A stretch of 64,000 bases of DNA from Alphaproteobacteria bacterium (lineage in GTDB: Bacteria; Pseudomonadota; Alphaproteobacteria; Caulobacterales; Caulobacteraceae): NCBI GenBank assembly GCA_018820665.1, contig JAHJNW010000086.1, positions 23,055 to 87,054 on the forward strand, in the 5' to 3' direction. The notes under the pieces were generated by a model. That model saw only the letters and a program-made list of their open reading frames with translations, ran no database searches and was not told the DNA's origin. A program made the position numbers and the translations under genes. Of the stretch, positions 50,553 to 59,894 are shown piece after piece (position 1 is the first letter of the stretch; each line of letters begins with the position of its first letter).

Positions 50553-51130
50553 GCGTCTGTTCCGGCAGGGGGCGCGCGGCGTGTTTTCGGTTGCGCCTTC
50601 GGCGCGGGATTGAACCGAAAACGCCGAGGCGTTCTGCGACGCCTCGCGGGCCTTTGGGCGGCTGCGCTGCGCGCGAGCTGTTGCCCATTCGGCCCTGATC
50701 GCCAGCGCTGTTTTTTCGCGTCGGGCTGCGCCCGCTTTGGCTTGTCCAGGGCGGGCCCTTTTCTGTGCTCGGTGCGCGGGTCGGCGTGGATTTGTTGCGC
50801 CTGCGGCGCGGGGGACGGTGGCCATGGCGGGGGCCATGAGGTCGATGCCTAGAGGCGCGGGGCGCCTTTCTTCCGGCCCGGGGTCGCTGCGCGGCCGCCG
50901 GGAGGACCCTCTCGGATACGCACGTGCGTCTTCGACTCCGTTTTTGATCCGCTGACGGTTCGCCTTTGCCCTGGCCCTGACGGGCGACGGGAGGCGAACC
51001 GCCTCTGGCGGATCTGGCGAGCCGCTGTTCGCGGGTCTTTGCTCGGCCGAGGGCGGCCTCGGTTGAGGTGTTCTCGATCTGGTCGGTGATGCCGAATTGG
51101 GTCTGTGCCTAGAGGGTCGGGAGGCCTTTC
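50553..51130. other. Noncoding region left of oriT with an imperfect direct repeat
   Basis: 'gcctagaggcgcggggcgcc' (about 50847) and 'gcctagagggtcgggaggcc' (about 51108), both followed by tttct, lie 260 bp apart. ORFs here have no coding character. As the first transferred DNA, it may hold signals for second-strand synthesis or early transcription. Confidence 0.45.
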
Positions 51131-51184
51131 TCGGAGTCCCAAACCAGTCACGTGAGTGAGGAGTGGCCCCTGGGGGGGCCTGTT

Positions 51185-51236
51185 GAAGAAACCTCCCTGT
51201 GGGAGGTGCACACCTTACGCACACCTGCGGTTCTTC
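51185..51236 (-). other. oriT: Predicted oriT core with F-like nic site
   Basis: The minus strand reads TGCGTAAGGTGT then GCACC; F plasmid nic is TGCGTGGGGTGT/GGTGC. Nick predicted between 51210 and 51209. A CGCA-GGTG-TGCG mini hairpin lies 5' of it, ACCTCCC-TGT-GGGAGGT follows 3', and GAAGAAACC/GGTTCTTC flank the whole. It lies between the leading region and the mobilisation genes, as expected. Confidence 0.6.
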
Positions 51237-51282
51237 TAAGTATCGGTTTTTGCAGGCGAAACGGCGGGCGCAACCGGGTGTC

Positions 51283-51356
51283 ACTAGTGCCCCCACTTCG
51301 GGGATTTGCCGGTTTCCCTCGCTGAAACAACGTGCTACGGGAGGGGTACTAGTGCC
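51283..51356. promoter_or_regulatory. Two ACTAGTGCC direct repeats
   Basis: At 51283 and 51348, 65 bp apart, between the predicted nic and the RHH gene; the second is only 20 bp before the start codon. Likely binding sites for the RHH protein, giving relaxosome assembly plus autoregulation. Confidence 0.5.
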
Positions 51357-51376
51357 GCCATAATCCCAGATCGCCA

Positions 51377-51745
51377 ATGCCAACCAACCTCCCTCGCATC
51401 ACAGCCTATGTCTCAAAAGAGGCCCAGCAACGGCTTCGCACGCTGGCGAAAACCCGTGGTCTGTCGCAAAGCCAAGTGATCGAGGAGCTAATCAACACCG
51501 CGCACCAGGATCGGCGCGACTGGATCGCCCAGCAGGCTGGTCACCAGACGATGCTGACCCTCGCGCTCCTGACAGCCTTGGCCAAGCGCACCCTCAACGA
51601 GGAGGAGCTGGCGAAGGTGAGACAGATGGGAGGCCAGGCTGGGGCGCTCCTTTTTGGTCCCCTTGGGAAGCGTCCATTCGACGTCGATGCGCCGCCGCCG
51701 GAAGATGATCGCCTCGTGGCCCTTTTCGCGGCGCTGTCAGAGTAG
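51377..51745 (+). CDS. RHH relaxosome accessory protein (TrwA/TraY-like)
   Basis: 122 residues. N-terminal ribbon-helix-helix: LPRITAYVSKEAQQRLRTLA, KTRGLSQSQVIEELINTAHQ. The C-terminal half is a helical tetramerisation-like region (TMLTLALLTALAKRTLNEEE). Small RHH proteins encoded just before the coupling protein bind oriT and stimulate the relaxase. Order RHH-traD-traI matches trwA-trwB-trwC of R388. Confidence 0.78.
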   Translation: MPTNLPRITAYVSKEAQQRLRTLAKTRGLSQSQVIEELINTAHQDRRDWIAQQAGHQTMLTLALLTALAKRTLNEEELAKVRQMGGQAGALLFGPLGKRPFDVDAPPPEDDRLVALFAALSE

Positions 51746-51809
51746 TATCAAGCGCCACCCCTTCCGACGCCGCCCCGCTCTTGTCGCCTAACCCAATCGG
51801 GAAGTGACA

Positions 51810-53972
51810 ATGAGCCGACCCTCCAAGGGCAACCTCTCCGCCTGGCTTCGTGGTGGACAGACCATCGGGCATACCTTCGACATGATCCGCGAGGTTCTCG
51901 CGCGCATCGTGATCGTCCTCATTCTGTGGGGAGCCGTCTGCGTCATCTGCGTGAACCTCCGCGCTTCGGATGATGAGCAGAGCTATGGGACCCTCGCCCT
52001 TATGGCGAACGTCCTCGAATGGGTTGGTCCGCCAGCACCCCAACTCATCAGCGTGCCCACACCCGGACGTGGACCCCGCCCGTACCCTGTTGGCGAAGTC
52101 GAGCAGCTCAGCTGGGTCGCGCCCCACGCCTACGGCTACTTCCATCATGCCAAGCTGGGCTTCGCTCTTTGGATTATGGGCGCGGCGCTGACCGGGATCG
52201 CCACGGCCTATTGGTACACGCGAGCGGGCAAGGAGAAGCTGAAGACCCGGCAAATCCGAGGACAGCAGGTTGTTCGCGCACCCCAGCTTGCGCACGAGAT
52301 CACCCTATTCAATCAGGAGCAGGCCAAGGCGAAGAACCGGCCCGACCACCTCCCGGCGAACCTCGTTGGCATCCCGTACCCGATGGACGCCGAGCAGGAA
52401 CACACCCTCATCACCGGCAGTCCGGGCGCGGGTAAGTCGGTCGCCATGCACCGTCTTATTCGGTCCGTCCGCGCGCGCGGAGATCGCGGCGTCGTCTACG
52501 ACCCGGAGCTGGAATACATCGCCCAGCACTACAACCCCGAGACCGACCTCATCCTCAACCCCTTTGACGAACGGTCGCCCGCCTGGTCGCCGTTCCACGA
52601 CGCCACAGATCACGTCGAATGGGATCGTCTCGCCCACGGCCTGTTCAAGGACCCCAAGAGCGGCGACCCCTATTGGAGCAACGTCGCCCGGTCGCTGTTC
52701 TCTTGGACCTGTTTCACTCTGAAAGAGCGCGACCCCAACGTCAGCCTCGATACGGCGCTGAACATGCTGTTCGGTTCGACGAAGCGGCTGGAACGTCTCC
52801 TCGTCGGCACCCCAGCCCACAAGCACATCAGCGGCGGCGCGGGACCCCGGGTATCGTCGATTGAGTCCGTGCTGGTCGAGGGCGTGACGCCACTCGTCTA
52901 CCTCCTCGGAAAGGGCGAGCCCTTCTCCATCCGCCGCTGGGTCAATCAGGAACGTCGGACCCCCGGGCTTCTCTTCCTGTCCGCACCTGAGACCCATGCC
53001 GACACCCTTCGGCCGCTTCTCGGTTTCTGGTCCGAGATCGTCATCAGCGCCCTGTTGTCGCGGAACGCGGAGGGTATCGCGCCGCATCCGACGTGGCTGT
53101 TCCTGGACGAGTTCCCCTCGCTTGGCCGTATCGACAAGCTGGCCGACGGCCCCCAGCGCCTTCGCAAGTATGGCGGCGCCATGGTCTTCGGGATGCAGCA
53201 GGTCTCGCAGATCCAGGAGATCTACGGGAAGGAGAAGGCCAGCACCATCATGGGTCAGTGCCTCAATAAGCTGATCCTGCGGTGCAGCGATTTTCAGACC
53301 GCACAGATCATGAGCGAAACGATCGGCGAGCGCGTCATGCACCGCGTCTCGGAGAACACCTCCTATGGCGCGAACAGCATTCGCGACGGCGTCGGCATCG
53401 CGCCGCGCGAAGAGAAGGAGCCGGTTTACCTCCCCACGGACCTGATGAACCTGCCGTCGCTGCAGGGCGTCATTCGGATGAGCAACAAGCGCGCCGGACG
53501 GCCATTCCCTATCGCTCCGGTCGCCTTCAGCTTCGACGCCAGTCCCCGGATCGCGGACCCCTATGTTCCGCGCACTGGACCTGACCCCATCCGCGAGTTC
53601 ATTGCGCGCGCGCGGGGCGAGCGGCCGGACGATCCGGCTGAAGGCACTGCAGCTGCGCCCGCAGCCGCCGCCGGCGGCCCGGTCCTCGTGGCGGTCGATG
53701 GCGACCTCGTCGTCGACGGCGAGGCGGACGAGGCAGTCAACGAGAACGACCTGGTCGCGGATCCCGGCGCGTTGCCGACAGAGAAGGGCAGGGCAATCTC
53801 CCTCGCTCGCGCCGAGGCCGCCCGGGAGGAGGCCGCCCGCGAGAACGAACAGAAGCAACAGCGCGAGCTGTTCGACGGGGACCGGCCTACCCCAGAGCCG
53901 CGTCCTGCCGGCGAGGAGCATAGCCTCGGCTCACTCGGTGAATTGACCGGCGACTATGGCCGGGGGCTCTGA
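51810..53972 (+). CDS. traD: TraD-type conjugative coupling protein
   Basis: 720 residues from the ATG at 51810 (an in-frame GTG at 51804 is possible). Two N-terminal TM helices (ARIVIVLILWGAVCVICVNL near residue 33; LGFALWIMGAALTGIATAYW near 117), Walker A GSPGAGKSV near residue 204, Walker B WLFLDEFPSLG near 430, then FGMQQVSQIQEIYGKEKAS. The C-terminal 150 residues are acidic and Ala-rich and likely contact relaxase or relaxosome. Brings the relaxosome to the secretion channel. TraI starts 2 nt later. Confidence 0.95.
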   Translation: MSRPSKGNLSAWLRGGQTIGHTFDMIREVLARIVIVLILWGAVCVICVNLRASDDEQSYGTLALMANVLEWVGPPAPQLISVPTPGRGPRPYPVGEVEQLSWVAPHAYGYFHHAKLGFALWIMGAALTGIATAYWYTRAGKEKLKTRQIRGQQVVRAPQLAHEITLFNQEQAKAKNRPDHLPANLVGIPYPMDAEQEHTLITGSPGAGKSVAMHRLIRSVRARGDRGVVYDPELEYIAQHYNPETDLILNPFDERSPAWSPFHDATDHVEWDRLAHGLFKDPKSGDPYWSNVARSLFSWTCFTLKERDPNVSLDTALNMLFGSTKRLERLLVGTPAHKHISGGAGPRVSSIESVLVEGVTPLVYLLGKGEPFSIRRWVNQERRTPGLLFLSAPETHADTLRPLLGFWSEIVISALLSRNAEGIAPHPTWLFLDEFPSLGRIDKLADGPQRLRKYGGAMVFGMQQVSQIQEIYGKEKASTIMGQCLNKLILRCSDFQTAQIMSETIGERVMHRVSENTSYGANSIRDGVGIAPREEKEPVYLPTDLMNLPSLQGVIRMSNKRAGRPFPIAPVAFSFDASPRIADPYVPRTGPDPIREFIARARGERPDDPAEGTAAAPAAAAGGPVLVAVDGDLVVDGEADEAVNENDLVADPGALPTEKGRAISLARAEAAREEAARENEQKQQRELFDGDRPTPEPRPAGEEHSLGSLGELTGDYGRGL

Positions 53973-53974
53973 CC

Positions 53975-56900
53975 ATGCTTTCCGTCAGCAGCATTGGAAG
54001 CTCCTCCGGGGCCGCCGAGTACTACGGCAAGGACGACTATTACGTCACTGGCGAGGCCGACACCCCCGGCCTGGAATGGGGCGGCAAGGGTGCCGCCAAG
54101 ATCGGCTTGGAGGGCAAGGCTGAAGGAACGGACTTCAAGAAGGTCCTCCAGGGCACCCACCCAGCCTTTAAGGACGGCGACAAAACACCCGCTGGCGCGG
54201 ACACAAAGCACCGGGCGGGATGGGATCTCACCTTCTCCGCGCCCAAGAGCGTCAGTCTGGCCATCCTGGTTGGCGGTGATCGCCGCCTCGACGTCGCTCA
54301 CAACAAGGCCGTCGATCGGGCGATGGTCTATGCGGAGAAGCACTTCGCGATCACCCGTGTGCGCGATCAGGGCAAGATCCGTGAGGTGAACACCGGCAAC
54401 CTCGTCTACGCCAAGACCGTTCACGGCACTTCCCGTCAGGGCGACCCCCAGCGTCACACCCATGTCGTCGTCGCCAACGCGACTGTAGAACCCTCCACGG
54501 GCAAGGTCCGCGCCCTGGAGAGCTATCAGCTCTTCAAACACATCCAGCTGGTCGGCCGGATCTACCGCGCCGAGTTGGCCAAGGAGGCCTTGGCGCTCGG
54601 CTACGACGTCCGTCGTGATGCCAAGGCCGGCACCTTCGAATTGGCCTCGTTCGGCGAGCAGCAGCTGCGTCAGTTCAGCAAGCGCCGAGAGCAGATCGAG
54701 GCGGCCATTGCCATCGAGGAGAAGCGCAAGGGTTCCCCCCTTACCGGCGCCCAGAAGGATGCGCTGGCACTACGGGACCGGCCGAAGAAGCTAGACACCC
54801 CTCGCGCTGAACTCATCGCGCGTTGGGCGGTGGAGTCGAAGGCCGCAGGCCTGGACGCTCGCGCGCTGGCCGGCGCTGCAATGGAGCGCAGCGCGAACGG
54901 CCGCGACGTGTCCTCATTGGTGTCTGGCGCCGCTTCCGATGCGGCGTCTCGTTTCGTGGCCGCCCTGCGGCGCATCACCGGGCGGTCCGATCCGGCGACG
55001 GCGAATGATCCTTACGGATATCGCAGACCTGACCTGGTGCGTGACGATGCGGCCCGCGCCGCTGTCTCCTTCGGGTTGCGCGTTGCTGAGCAGGGGAGGG
55101 CTGTCTTCACCCGCCACGAGGTAATGGGCCGGGCGCTGGAGTTTGCGGGCGCAGGGATGACCGCCTCTCGCATCGAGGGGCAACTGTCCGCCCTCGAGAA
55201 GGACGGGCGAGTGATCAACGCCGATGCGCGCCTAAATGGTGGCGTCACTACCAAACCGGCGCTCGACCTGGAGCGCGGCATCGTCTCCCGTATTGAGCAG
55301 GGCAAGAACACTGCACCCGCGCTTATGACGTTGGCGGAGGCTGGGGCCGCCTTGACCCACGCGGCTGGCCGGGAGGGCGGAATCGTCCTCAGCGACGGCC
55401 AGCGGGCAGGGGCGGAGAAGCTCCTCACCAGTCACGACCGGTATGTTGGGGTTCAGGGTCTTGCCGGCGTGGGCAAGACGAAGATGTTCGAAGTCGTCCG
55501 CGAGGTAGCTGCGGAACGGGGCGTCGAAATCGCGGGACTGGCACCGACCCACCAAGCCGCTGAAGCCCTGTCAAAAGGCGCCGGGATCGAGTCTGGCACA
55601 GTCGAAAGCTTCCTCCAGCGATATGAGGGCCTGATGACTCGGGCCGAGACTGGAGGCGCGGGAGCCGGGCTCGACCAAGCCCGCGAAAGCTGGGCCAAGA
55701 AGACGCTCCTGGTCGACGAGTCGTCGATGCTGTCGAACTCGCAAGCTGACCGTCTGATGCGTGTCAGCGAAACCCTGCAGATTCCCCGGATCATCTTCGT
55801 CGGGGACGAAAAGCAGCTCGGCTCTCCCGAGGCTGGGGCGCCATGGCGTCTCGTTCTCGAGGAAGGGCTTGATCATGCCCGCATGACCGAGATCCGTCGC
55901 CAGAAAGATCCGGAGGTTCGCGCCGCCGTCGAACAACTGGCTCAGGGAGCGCCTGCCCAGGCGCTCCGGGCCCTAGGCTCTCGCGTCGTCCAAGTCGGCC
56001 GTGACGCCAACGACGACAAACTGGCAGAGGCGGCTCATACCGCGTGGGCCCAGGTGAAAGAACGTGGCGGTGATGCTCCCGTCATCGTGCCTACCCACTC
56101 GCTTCGAGAAAAGGTCTCTCAGCTCATCCGCGGCGACTTGGCCGCCCGAGGCGTTCTAACCGGCCCCACAACGTCCGTACCTACCCTGTCGCACGTCCGC
56201 ATGACCCGCGCGGAATCATATCAGGCGGCCAGCTACCGCGAGGGCCAGATCCTCGTGCTCCACAGCGGCATCAAGGAAGCCGGCCTGACCAAGGGCGCCA
56301 CGGTGACGGTTGTCGGCCGAGATGAGCGCAATGATCGGCTCATTGTCGCTTCAGACCGCGATCGCCGCACCACAATCGACCTCACGACGCTCCGCGATCA
56401 GCGGAAGTCCAAGTTTGAGGCGTACCGTTCCAAAGATCTCGACGTTCAGCAGGGTGACCGTCTGGTGTGGGAGCGACGGGACGCTGATCGGGGCTTCAAG
56501 ACCGGGGAGGGGTTCACCGTTGAGCGGCTTGGCCGGGATAGCTGGGACATTCGCGGCGCTGACGGCAAACAACACACCTTGAAGACCAGCGACCCGGCGC
56601 TGCGGTTCACAGGCTACGCCTACGCTGAAACGGCCGACCGCTCGCAGGGCTCGACCTATCAGAACGTGGTCGCCGTGTTAGCGAGCACCCACGGCGAAGG
56701 CGCCAACCAGGCTCGCGCCTATGTTCAGGTTTCCCGCACAGCGGAAACCCTGACCTTGGTGACGAACGACACCGCTTTGCTGGCCATGCGCCTCAACAAA
56801 CAGGACGGCCAGAACCTCATCGCCATGCACGAGGCCAAGCTTGCGGGCGCCGAGCTGGCTGCGCTCGCATCCAGTCTCCCGGATCATGCCGATCGCTCGA

Positions 56901-57136
56901 ACGAGCCCTTGGCTACGCTGGCCGCCGACGGACTTGACGGCTCTTCCAAGGATCAGACCGACCTCGCCCGGTCTGCCGGCGCTGACGGTCCTGAAAAGGA
57001 CGATGGGGCCGACAAGCCCCTGCCGGGCACGTTGGAGGCCGACAAGCCCAAGGAGTCCGAGCCCGCCAAGGAGGCCGAGAAGGACAAGTCCTTCGATAAG
57101 GCCGTCGAGATCAACAGCCCGGCGATGGGGCTGTGA
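53975..57136 (+). CDS. traI: TraI, MOBF relaxase-helicase
   Basis: 1053 residues, slightly longer than TrwC (966), far shorter than F TraI (1756). Relaxase: two Tyr pairs (EYYGKDDYY, residues 16-17 and 22-23), GWDLTFSAPKSVSLAILVGG, and the metal site PQRHTHVVVANA near residue 160. Helicase: GLAGVGKTKM (Walker A, about 495), LLVDESSMLSNSQADRLM, IFVGDEKQLGSPEAG, and TADRSQGSTYQNVVAVLAS (C-terminal motifs). Nicks oriT, covalently pilots the strand and unwinds it. The Lys/Glu-rich tail carries likely secretion signals. Confidence 0.96.
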   Translation: MLSVSSIGSSSGAAEYYGKDDYYVTGEADTPGLEWGGKGAAKIGLEGKAEGTDFKKVLQGTHPAFKDGDKTPAGADTKHRAGWDLTFSAPKSVSLAILVGGDRRLDVAHNKAVDRAMVYAEKHFAITRVRDQGKIREVNTGNLVYAKTVHGTSRQGDPQRHTHVVVANATVEPSTGKVRALESYQLFKHIQLVGRIYRAELAKEALALGYDVRRDAKAGTFELASFGEQQLRQFSKRREQIEAAIAIEEKRKGSPLTGAQKDALALRDRPKKLDTPRAELIARWAVESKAAGLDARALAGAAMERSANGRDVSSLVSGAASDAASRFVAALRRITGRSDPATANDPYGYRRPDLVRDDAARAAVSFGLRVAEQGRAVFTRHEVMGRALEFAGAGMTASRIEGQLSALEKDGRVINADARLNGGVTTKPALDLERGIVSRIEQGKNTAPALMTLAEAGAALTHAAGREGGIVLSDGQRAGAEKLLTSHDRYVGVQGLAGVGKTKMFEVVREVAAERGVEIAGLAPTHQAAEALSKGAGIESGTVESFLQRYEGLMTRAETGGAGAGLDQARESWAKKTLLVDESSMLSNSQADRLMRVSETLQIPRIIFVGDEKQLGSPEAGAPWRLVLEEGLDHARMTEIRRQKDPEVRAAVEQLAQGAPAQALRALGSRVVQVGRDANDDKLAEAAHTAWAQVKERGGDAPVIVPTHSLREKVSQLIRGDLAARGVLTGPTTSVPTLSHVRMTRAESYQAASYREGQILVLHSGIKEAGLTKGATVTVVGRDERNDRLIVASDRDRRTTIDLTTLRDQRKSKFEAYRSKDLDVQQGDRLVWERRDADRGFKTGEGFTVERLGRDSWDIRGADGKQHTLKTSDPALRFTGYAYAETADRSQGSTYQNVVAVLASTHGEGANQARAYVQVSRTAETLTLVTNDTALLAMRLNKQDGQNLIAMHEAKLAGAELAALASSLPDHADRSNEPLATLAADGLDGSSKDQTDLARSAGADGPEKDDGADKPLPGTLEADKPKESEPAKEAEKDKSFDKAVEINSPAMGL

Positions 57137-57247
57137 TGGCGGCCCCGTTCTGCCCACGCCTCCTAGCCGCCTCGGCGGCTCACCGGCTACCGCCTTCCCG
57201 TAGCCGCTCCACTGCGAAACCCCTTCATTCACAAGGAAGAAGTTCAA

Positions 57248-57607
57248 ATGATCGAATGGCAAGCCAGTAGGACCAGGCTACCCCGCAGCAACCTCCGGGC
57301 CGTGCCGGATCTCCGAGACCGCCTCGACGTATCGCGTTTCGACGTCGCATACGCCTTGCTCTTCGCCGCCGGGATCTTCCTGACGGTGCTGCTTTGGTTC
57401 TCGGCGGGTGCGACCTTGGCGGCCCGCGTTACCGACGCGGCGACCACTGCAGTCCCGTGGTTGATCGCACCCGTCGTGATGTGGCTGTCCAAGGCCATTC
57501 CCTTCTTCCACCGCAACGAAACCGCCCGCTGGCTCCTGGTCGGAACGCCCGCTCTTCTCGTGGCGATGATCGTCCTTGCGCTGATCGCCGGAGGCCCCGG
57601 CCGGTGA
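57248..57607 (+). CDS. Small hypothetical membrane protein downstream of traI
   Basis: 119 residues, AAGGAAGAAG before the ATG. Three hydrophobic segments (YALLFAAGIFLTVLLWFSAG, AATTAVPWLIAPVVMWLSKA, LLVGTPALLVAMIVLALIAG). Could be an entry-exclusion or channel accessory protein by position, which is not shown by sequence. Confidence 0.6.
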   Translation: MIEWQASRTRLPRSNLRAVPDLRDRLDVSRFDVAYALLFAAGIFLTVLLWFSAGATLAARVTDAATTAVPWLIAPVVMWLSKAIPFFHRNETARWLLVGTPALLVAMIVLALIAGGPGR

Positions 57608-57768
57608 TGTGGAACCGGACCACTCCGAAAACGACAGCGCCCCGGCGTTCGAGTCCAGGGATTCAGGCACCGGAGTCCAGACATTTGGGAACCGACGCCA
57701 TGACAGCGGGCGAATCCAGCGATTGCGGAAAACCAATATCTATTAGTAACCGCTACTGTGTCGCTTCA

Positions 57769-57784
57769 CATAATGCTTATTATG
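57769..57784. promoter_or_regulatory. AT-rich palindrome and promoter region
   Basis: CATAATGCTTATTATG in a locally AT-rich stretch (57730-57800), 15 nt before the next start. Likely operator plus -10 region. Confidence 0.5.
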
Positions 57785-57798
57785 CGAGGGAAATCAAT

Positions 57799-58200
57799 AT
57801 GTTAGCAGGTTTTTCGATCTTTAGCAATTCTGACCTTCCTCGCGCGGCCAACGACGAGATGCACGCGGTCCTCTCCCGGTTCTTGGCGAGGTCGAAATCG
57901 GACGATCCTGCCGCCGGCGTCGTTCGCACCTGGTGGCAACGCGACCCGGTGGATGCTGCGCTGGACGCCCGTCTGCTTTGGCAGCGCCTTCGGCGCGACG
58001 GGGCCAACGTCTCAATGGCGCCGCCTGTGCGGCACGCCGTCATCCGTCTTCAGCAGGATTGGACCCGCCGCTTCCCGGCGGCCGTCTATCTGTTGGCGGC
58101 CGAACGCCTGTCCCAGGTCATGGACGCCTGGGCCGATGCAGAGCTGGCCAGCGTCATCGCTGGCGGCGCTCCCACTCCCTCATCCACCACCACCCCCTAA
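57799..58200 (+). CDS. Hypothetical protein
   Basis: 133 residues from the ATG at 57799 (GAGGG upstream); the ATG at 57700 would translate through the palindrome and is less likely. Helical (DEMHAVLSRFLARSKSDD, AAVYLLAAERLSQVMDAWAD). Possibly an autoregulated small DNA-binding protein judging from the operator in front. Confidence 0.55.
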   Translation: MLAGFSIFSNSDLPRAANDEMHAVLSRFLARSKSDDPAAGVVRTWWQRDPVDAALDARLLWQRLRRDGANVSMAPPVRHAVIRLQQDWTRRFPAAVYLLAAERLSQVMDAWADAELASVIAGGAPTPSSTTTP

Positions 58201-58214
58201 TCAAGGAGCCAACC

Positions 58215-58586
58215 ATGCAGTTTCGTGAAGTTCAGAAGGCCCGGCCGGGCGCAAACGGCGCCACGATCGCCGTCAACAAACAGGGCGCCGCCCTCAGCAT
58301 CCCCCTTGCCCTCCTGAAGGAGGCTGGTTTCGCCGACGCCACGCCCGTTCGCATCCTCTACGGCGAGGAAGGCCGGCGCCGCTGCATCCAGCTTGTATCG
58401 GACCCAGAAGGAAAGTTCCGCCTCAGCCCCCGCAAGGCCGTTTCCCTCCTGCAGGCGCCTGAGCTGACCCCCAAAGCCAAGATCGACAAGAAGCAGTCCC
58501 TCGCTCACTCCGAACCCGGCGGCGGCAAGATCATCTTCGACCTGCCGGCGGGATGGGATCTCGCGCGCAAAGACGTGCTGGCCTAG
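58215..58586 (+). CDS. Hypothetical protein with AbrB-like features
   Basis: 123 residues, AAGGAG before the ATG. Beta-rich first half (GATIAVNKQGAALSIPLALL, KEAGFADATPVRILYGEEGR), resembling swapped-hairpin AbrB-type folds; Lys-rich middle. Operon with the primase-like gene downstream (9-nt gap). Confidence 0.5.
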   Translation: MQFREVQKARPGANGATIAVNKQGAALSIPLALLKEAGFADATPVRILYGEEGRRRCIQLVSDPEGKFRLSPRKAVSLLQAPELTPKAKIDKKQSLAHSEPGGGKIIFDLPAGWDLARKDVLA

Positions 58587-58595
58587 CGGCCGCCC

Positions 58596-59894
58596 GTGGC
58601 CAGCAACGGCGGACAGGACCTATTCGAGCTCGCCCTCCTTGTCGCAGACATGGAGGCGATCGCTGGCGTGAAGCTATACCGCTCCGGCCATCGGCTGCGG
58701 GGGTCCTGTCCGCTCTGCAAGGCGTCGCCTAAGCGTAAGGATGGCGGCGCGTTCTCCGTCGACCCCGTCAAGAAGACATGGAAATGCTGGGGCTGCGATG
58801 TTCGTGGCGGCGACGCCGTCGACCTTGAACACCGTCTGCATTCCCGGCTTGACCAAACTCTCAGGGACGCCGCGATCCGGATCGTCGGTGAAGATCCAGC
58901 CAGCATCGACGTCAAGAAGGCGCGGGCCGAACGCGAGGCGCTGGCGCGCCAGGCCGATGCGGATAACGAACGGACCCGCCTCTGGAAGGCCGCGATGGCC
59001 CTTTCGTTGTGGCGAGACGCCCTCCCCGCCGCCGGCACACCTGTCGAGACCTACCTCCGGGGTCGCGGCATATCCGGCCGGCCTCTTGCCGAGGCGCTGA
59101 AGCAAGTCCGATATCATCCAGCCGCCTATCATTCCGGCCCGATCGCCAACCCGGTGACCGCCCCAGCGATGATCGGACTGCTTATGACGCCGTTCGGCCC
59201 CACGGGCGGCGTCCACGCGACCTACCTGTCTGCAGACGGCAAAACCAAAACTCACCTGGACCCCCAGCGTCGCAAATGGGGGCCGCCCGGGCGGATGGAC
59301 GACCACGGCGTTGTTCATCCCGGTGGCGTCTGGCTCACGCCGCCCACGTCCAAGGGGCCCCTCGTCTGCGGCGAAGGAATCGAGACCACGCTCTCCGCCG
59401 CGTGTGAGATCGGTATTCCTGTCCGGGCCGTCGCCGCTCTCGATCTCGATGCTCTGCAGGGTGGCCTGCAGCCAGACAGCCGGGGCCGCCATGATCTGCG
59501 GAATTTGCAGCGAAACCCCCTCCTCCCGGCTTTCACATGGCCCGAGCCCGCCGAGGCCCCGTGGGGCAGTCCTATGATCTGTCTGGATCGCGACATGACG
59601 CCAATCAAGATCCGCACCAATGGTCAGGACGATGAGGCCGTCGAAGAGGTCCTCGATGCGGACATGCGGGCAATGCTCTGCGCAGTGCTGGCCAGCGCGG
59701 CCTGGATCGAGGCTGGGGCCAGATGGGTCTCGCCGATCGCGCCCTGCAGCGCCGGTTGGGACTTCAACGACCAGCGCCAGGCTCGCCTTGCTGGCCTACT
59801 CGGTGACCGCCCCGGCGTGATCGAGGTGGGTTTGCTCCCGGACTTCCATACGGCGGCCCGCGGCGATCGGCGGCTAGGGCTGCGGACGGGTTAG
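58596..59894 (+). CDS. CHC2 zinc-finger / Toprim primase-like protein
   Basis: 432 residues from a GTG. N-terminal CHC2-type zinc finger: GSCPLCKASPKRKDGGAFSV, WKCWGCDVRGGDAVDLE. Central DUF7146-like region (VETYLRGRGISGRPLAEALK; AYHSGPIANPVTAPAMIGLL), then a Toprim-like part with GPLVCGEGIETTLSAACEIG and a late CLDRDMTP. Primes the complementary strand in plasmid replication or after transfer. Common on alphaproteobacterial conjugative plasmids. Confidence 0.85.
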   Translation: MASNGGQDLFELALLVADMEAIAGVKLYRSGHRLRGSCPLCKASPKRKDGGAFSVDPVKKTWKCWGCDVRGGDAVDLEHRLHSRLDQTLRDAAIRIVGEDPASIDVKKARAEREALARQADADNERTRLWKAAMALSLWRDALPAAGTPVETYLRGRGISGRPLAEALKQVRYHPAAYHSGPIANPVTAPAMIGLLMTPFGPTGGVHATYLSADGKTKTHLDPQRRKWGPPGRMDDHGVVHPGGVWLTPPTSKGPLVCGEGIETTLSAACEIGIPVRAVAALDLDALQGGLQPDSRGRHDLRNLQRNPLLPAFTWPEPAEAPWGSPMICLDRDMTPIKIRTNGQDDEAVEEVLDADMRAMLCAVLASAAWIEAGARWVSPIAPCSAGWDFNDQRQARLAGLLGDRPGVIEVGLLPDFHTAARGDRRLGLRTG

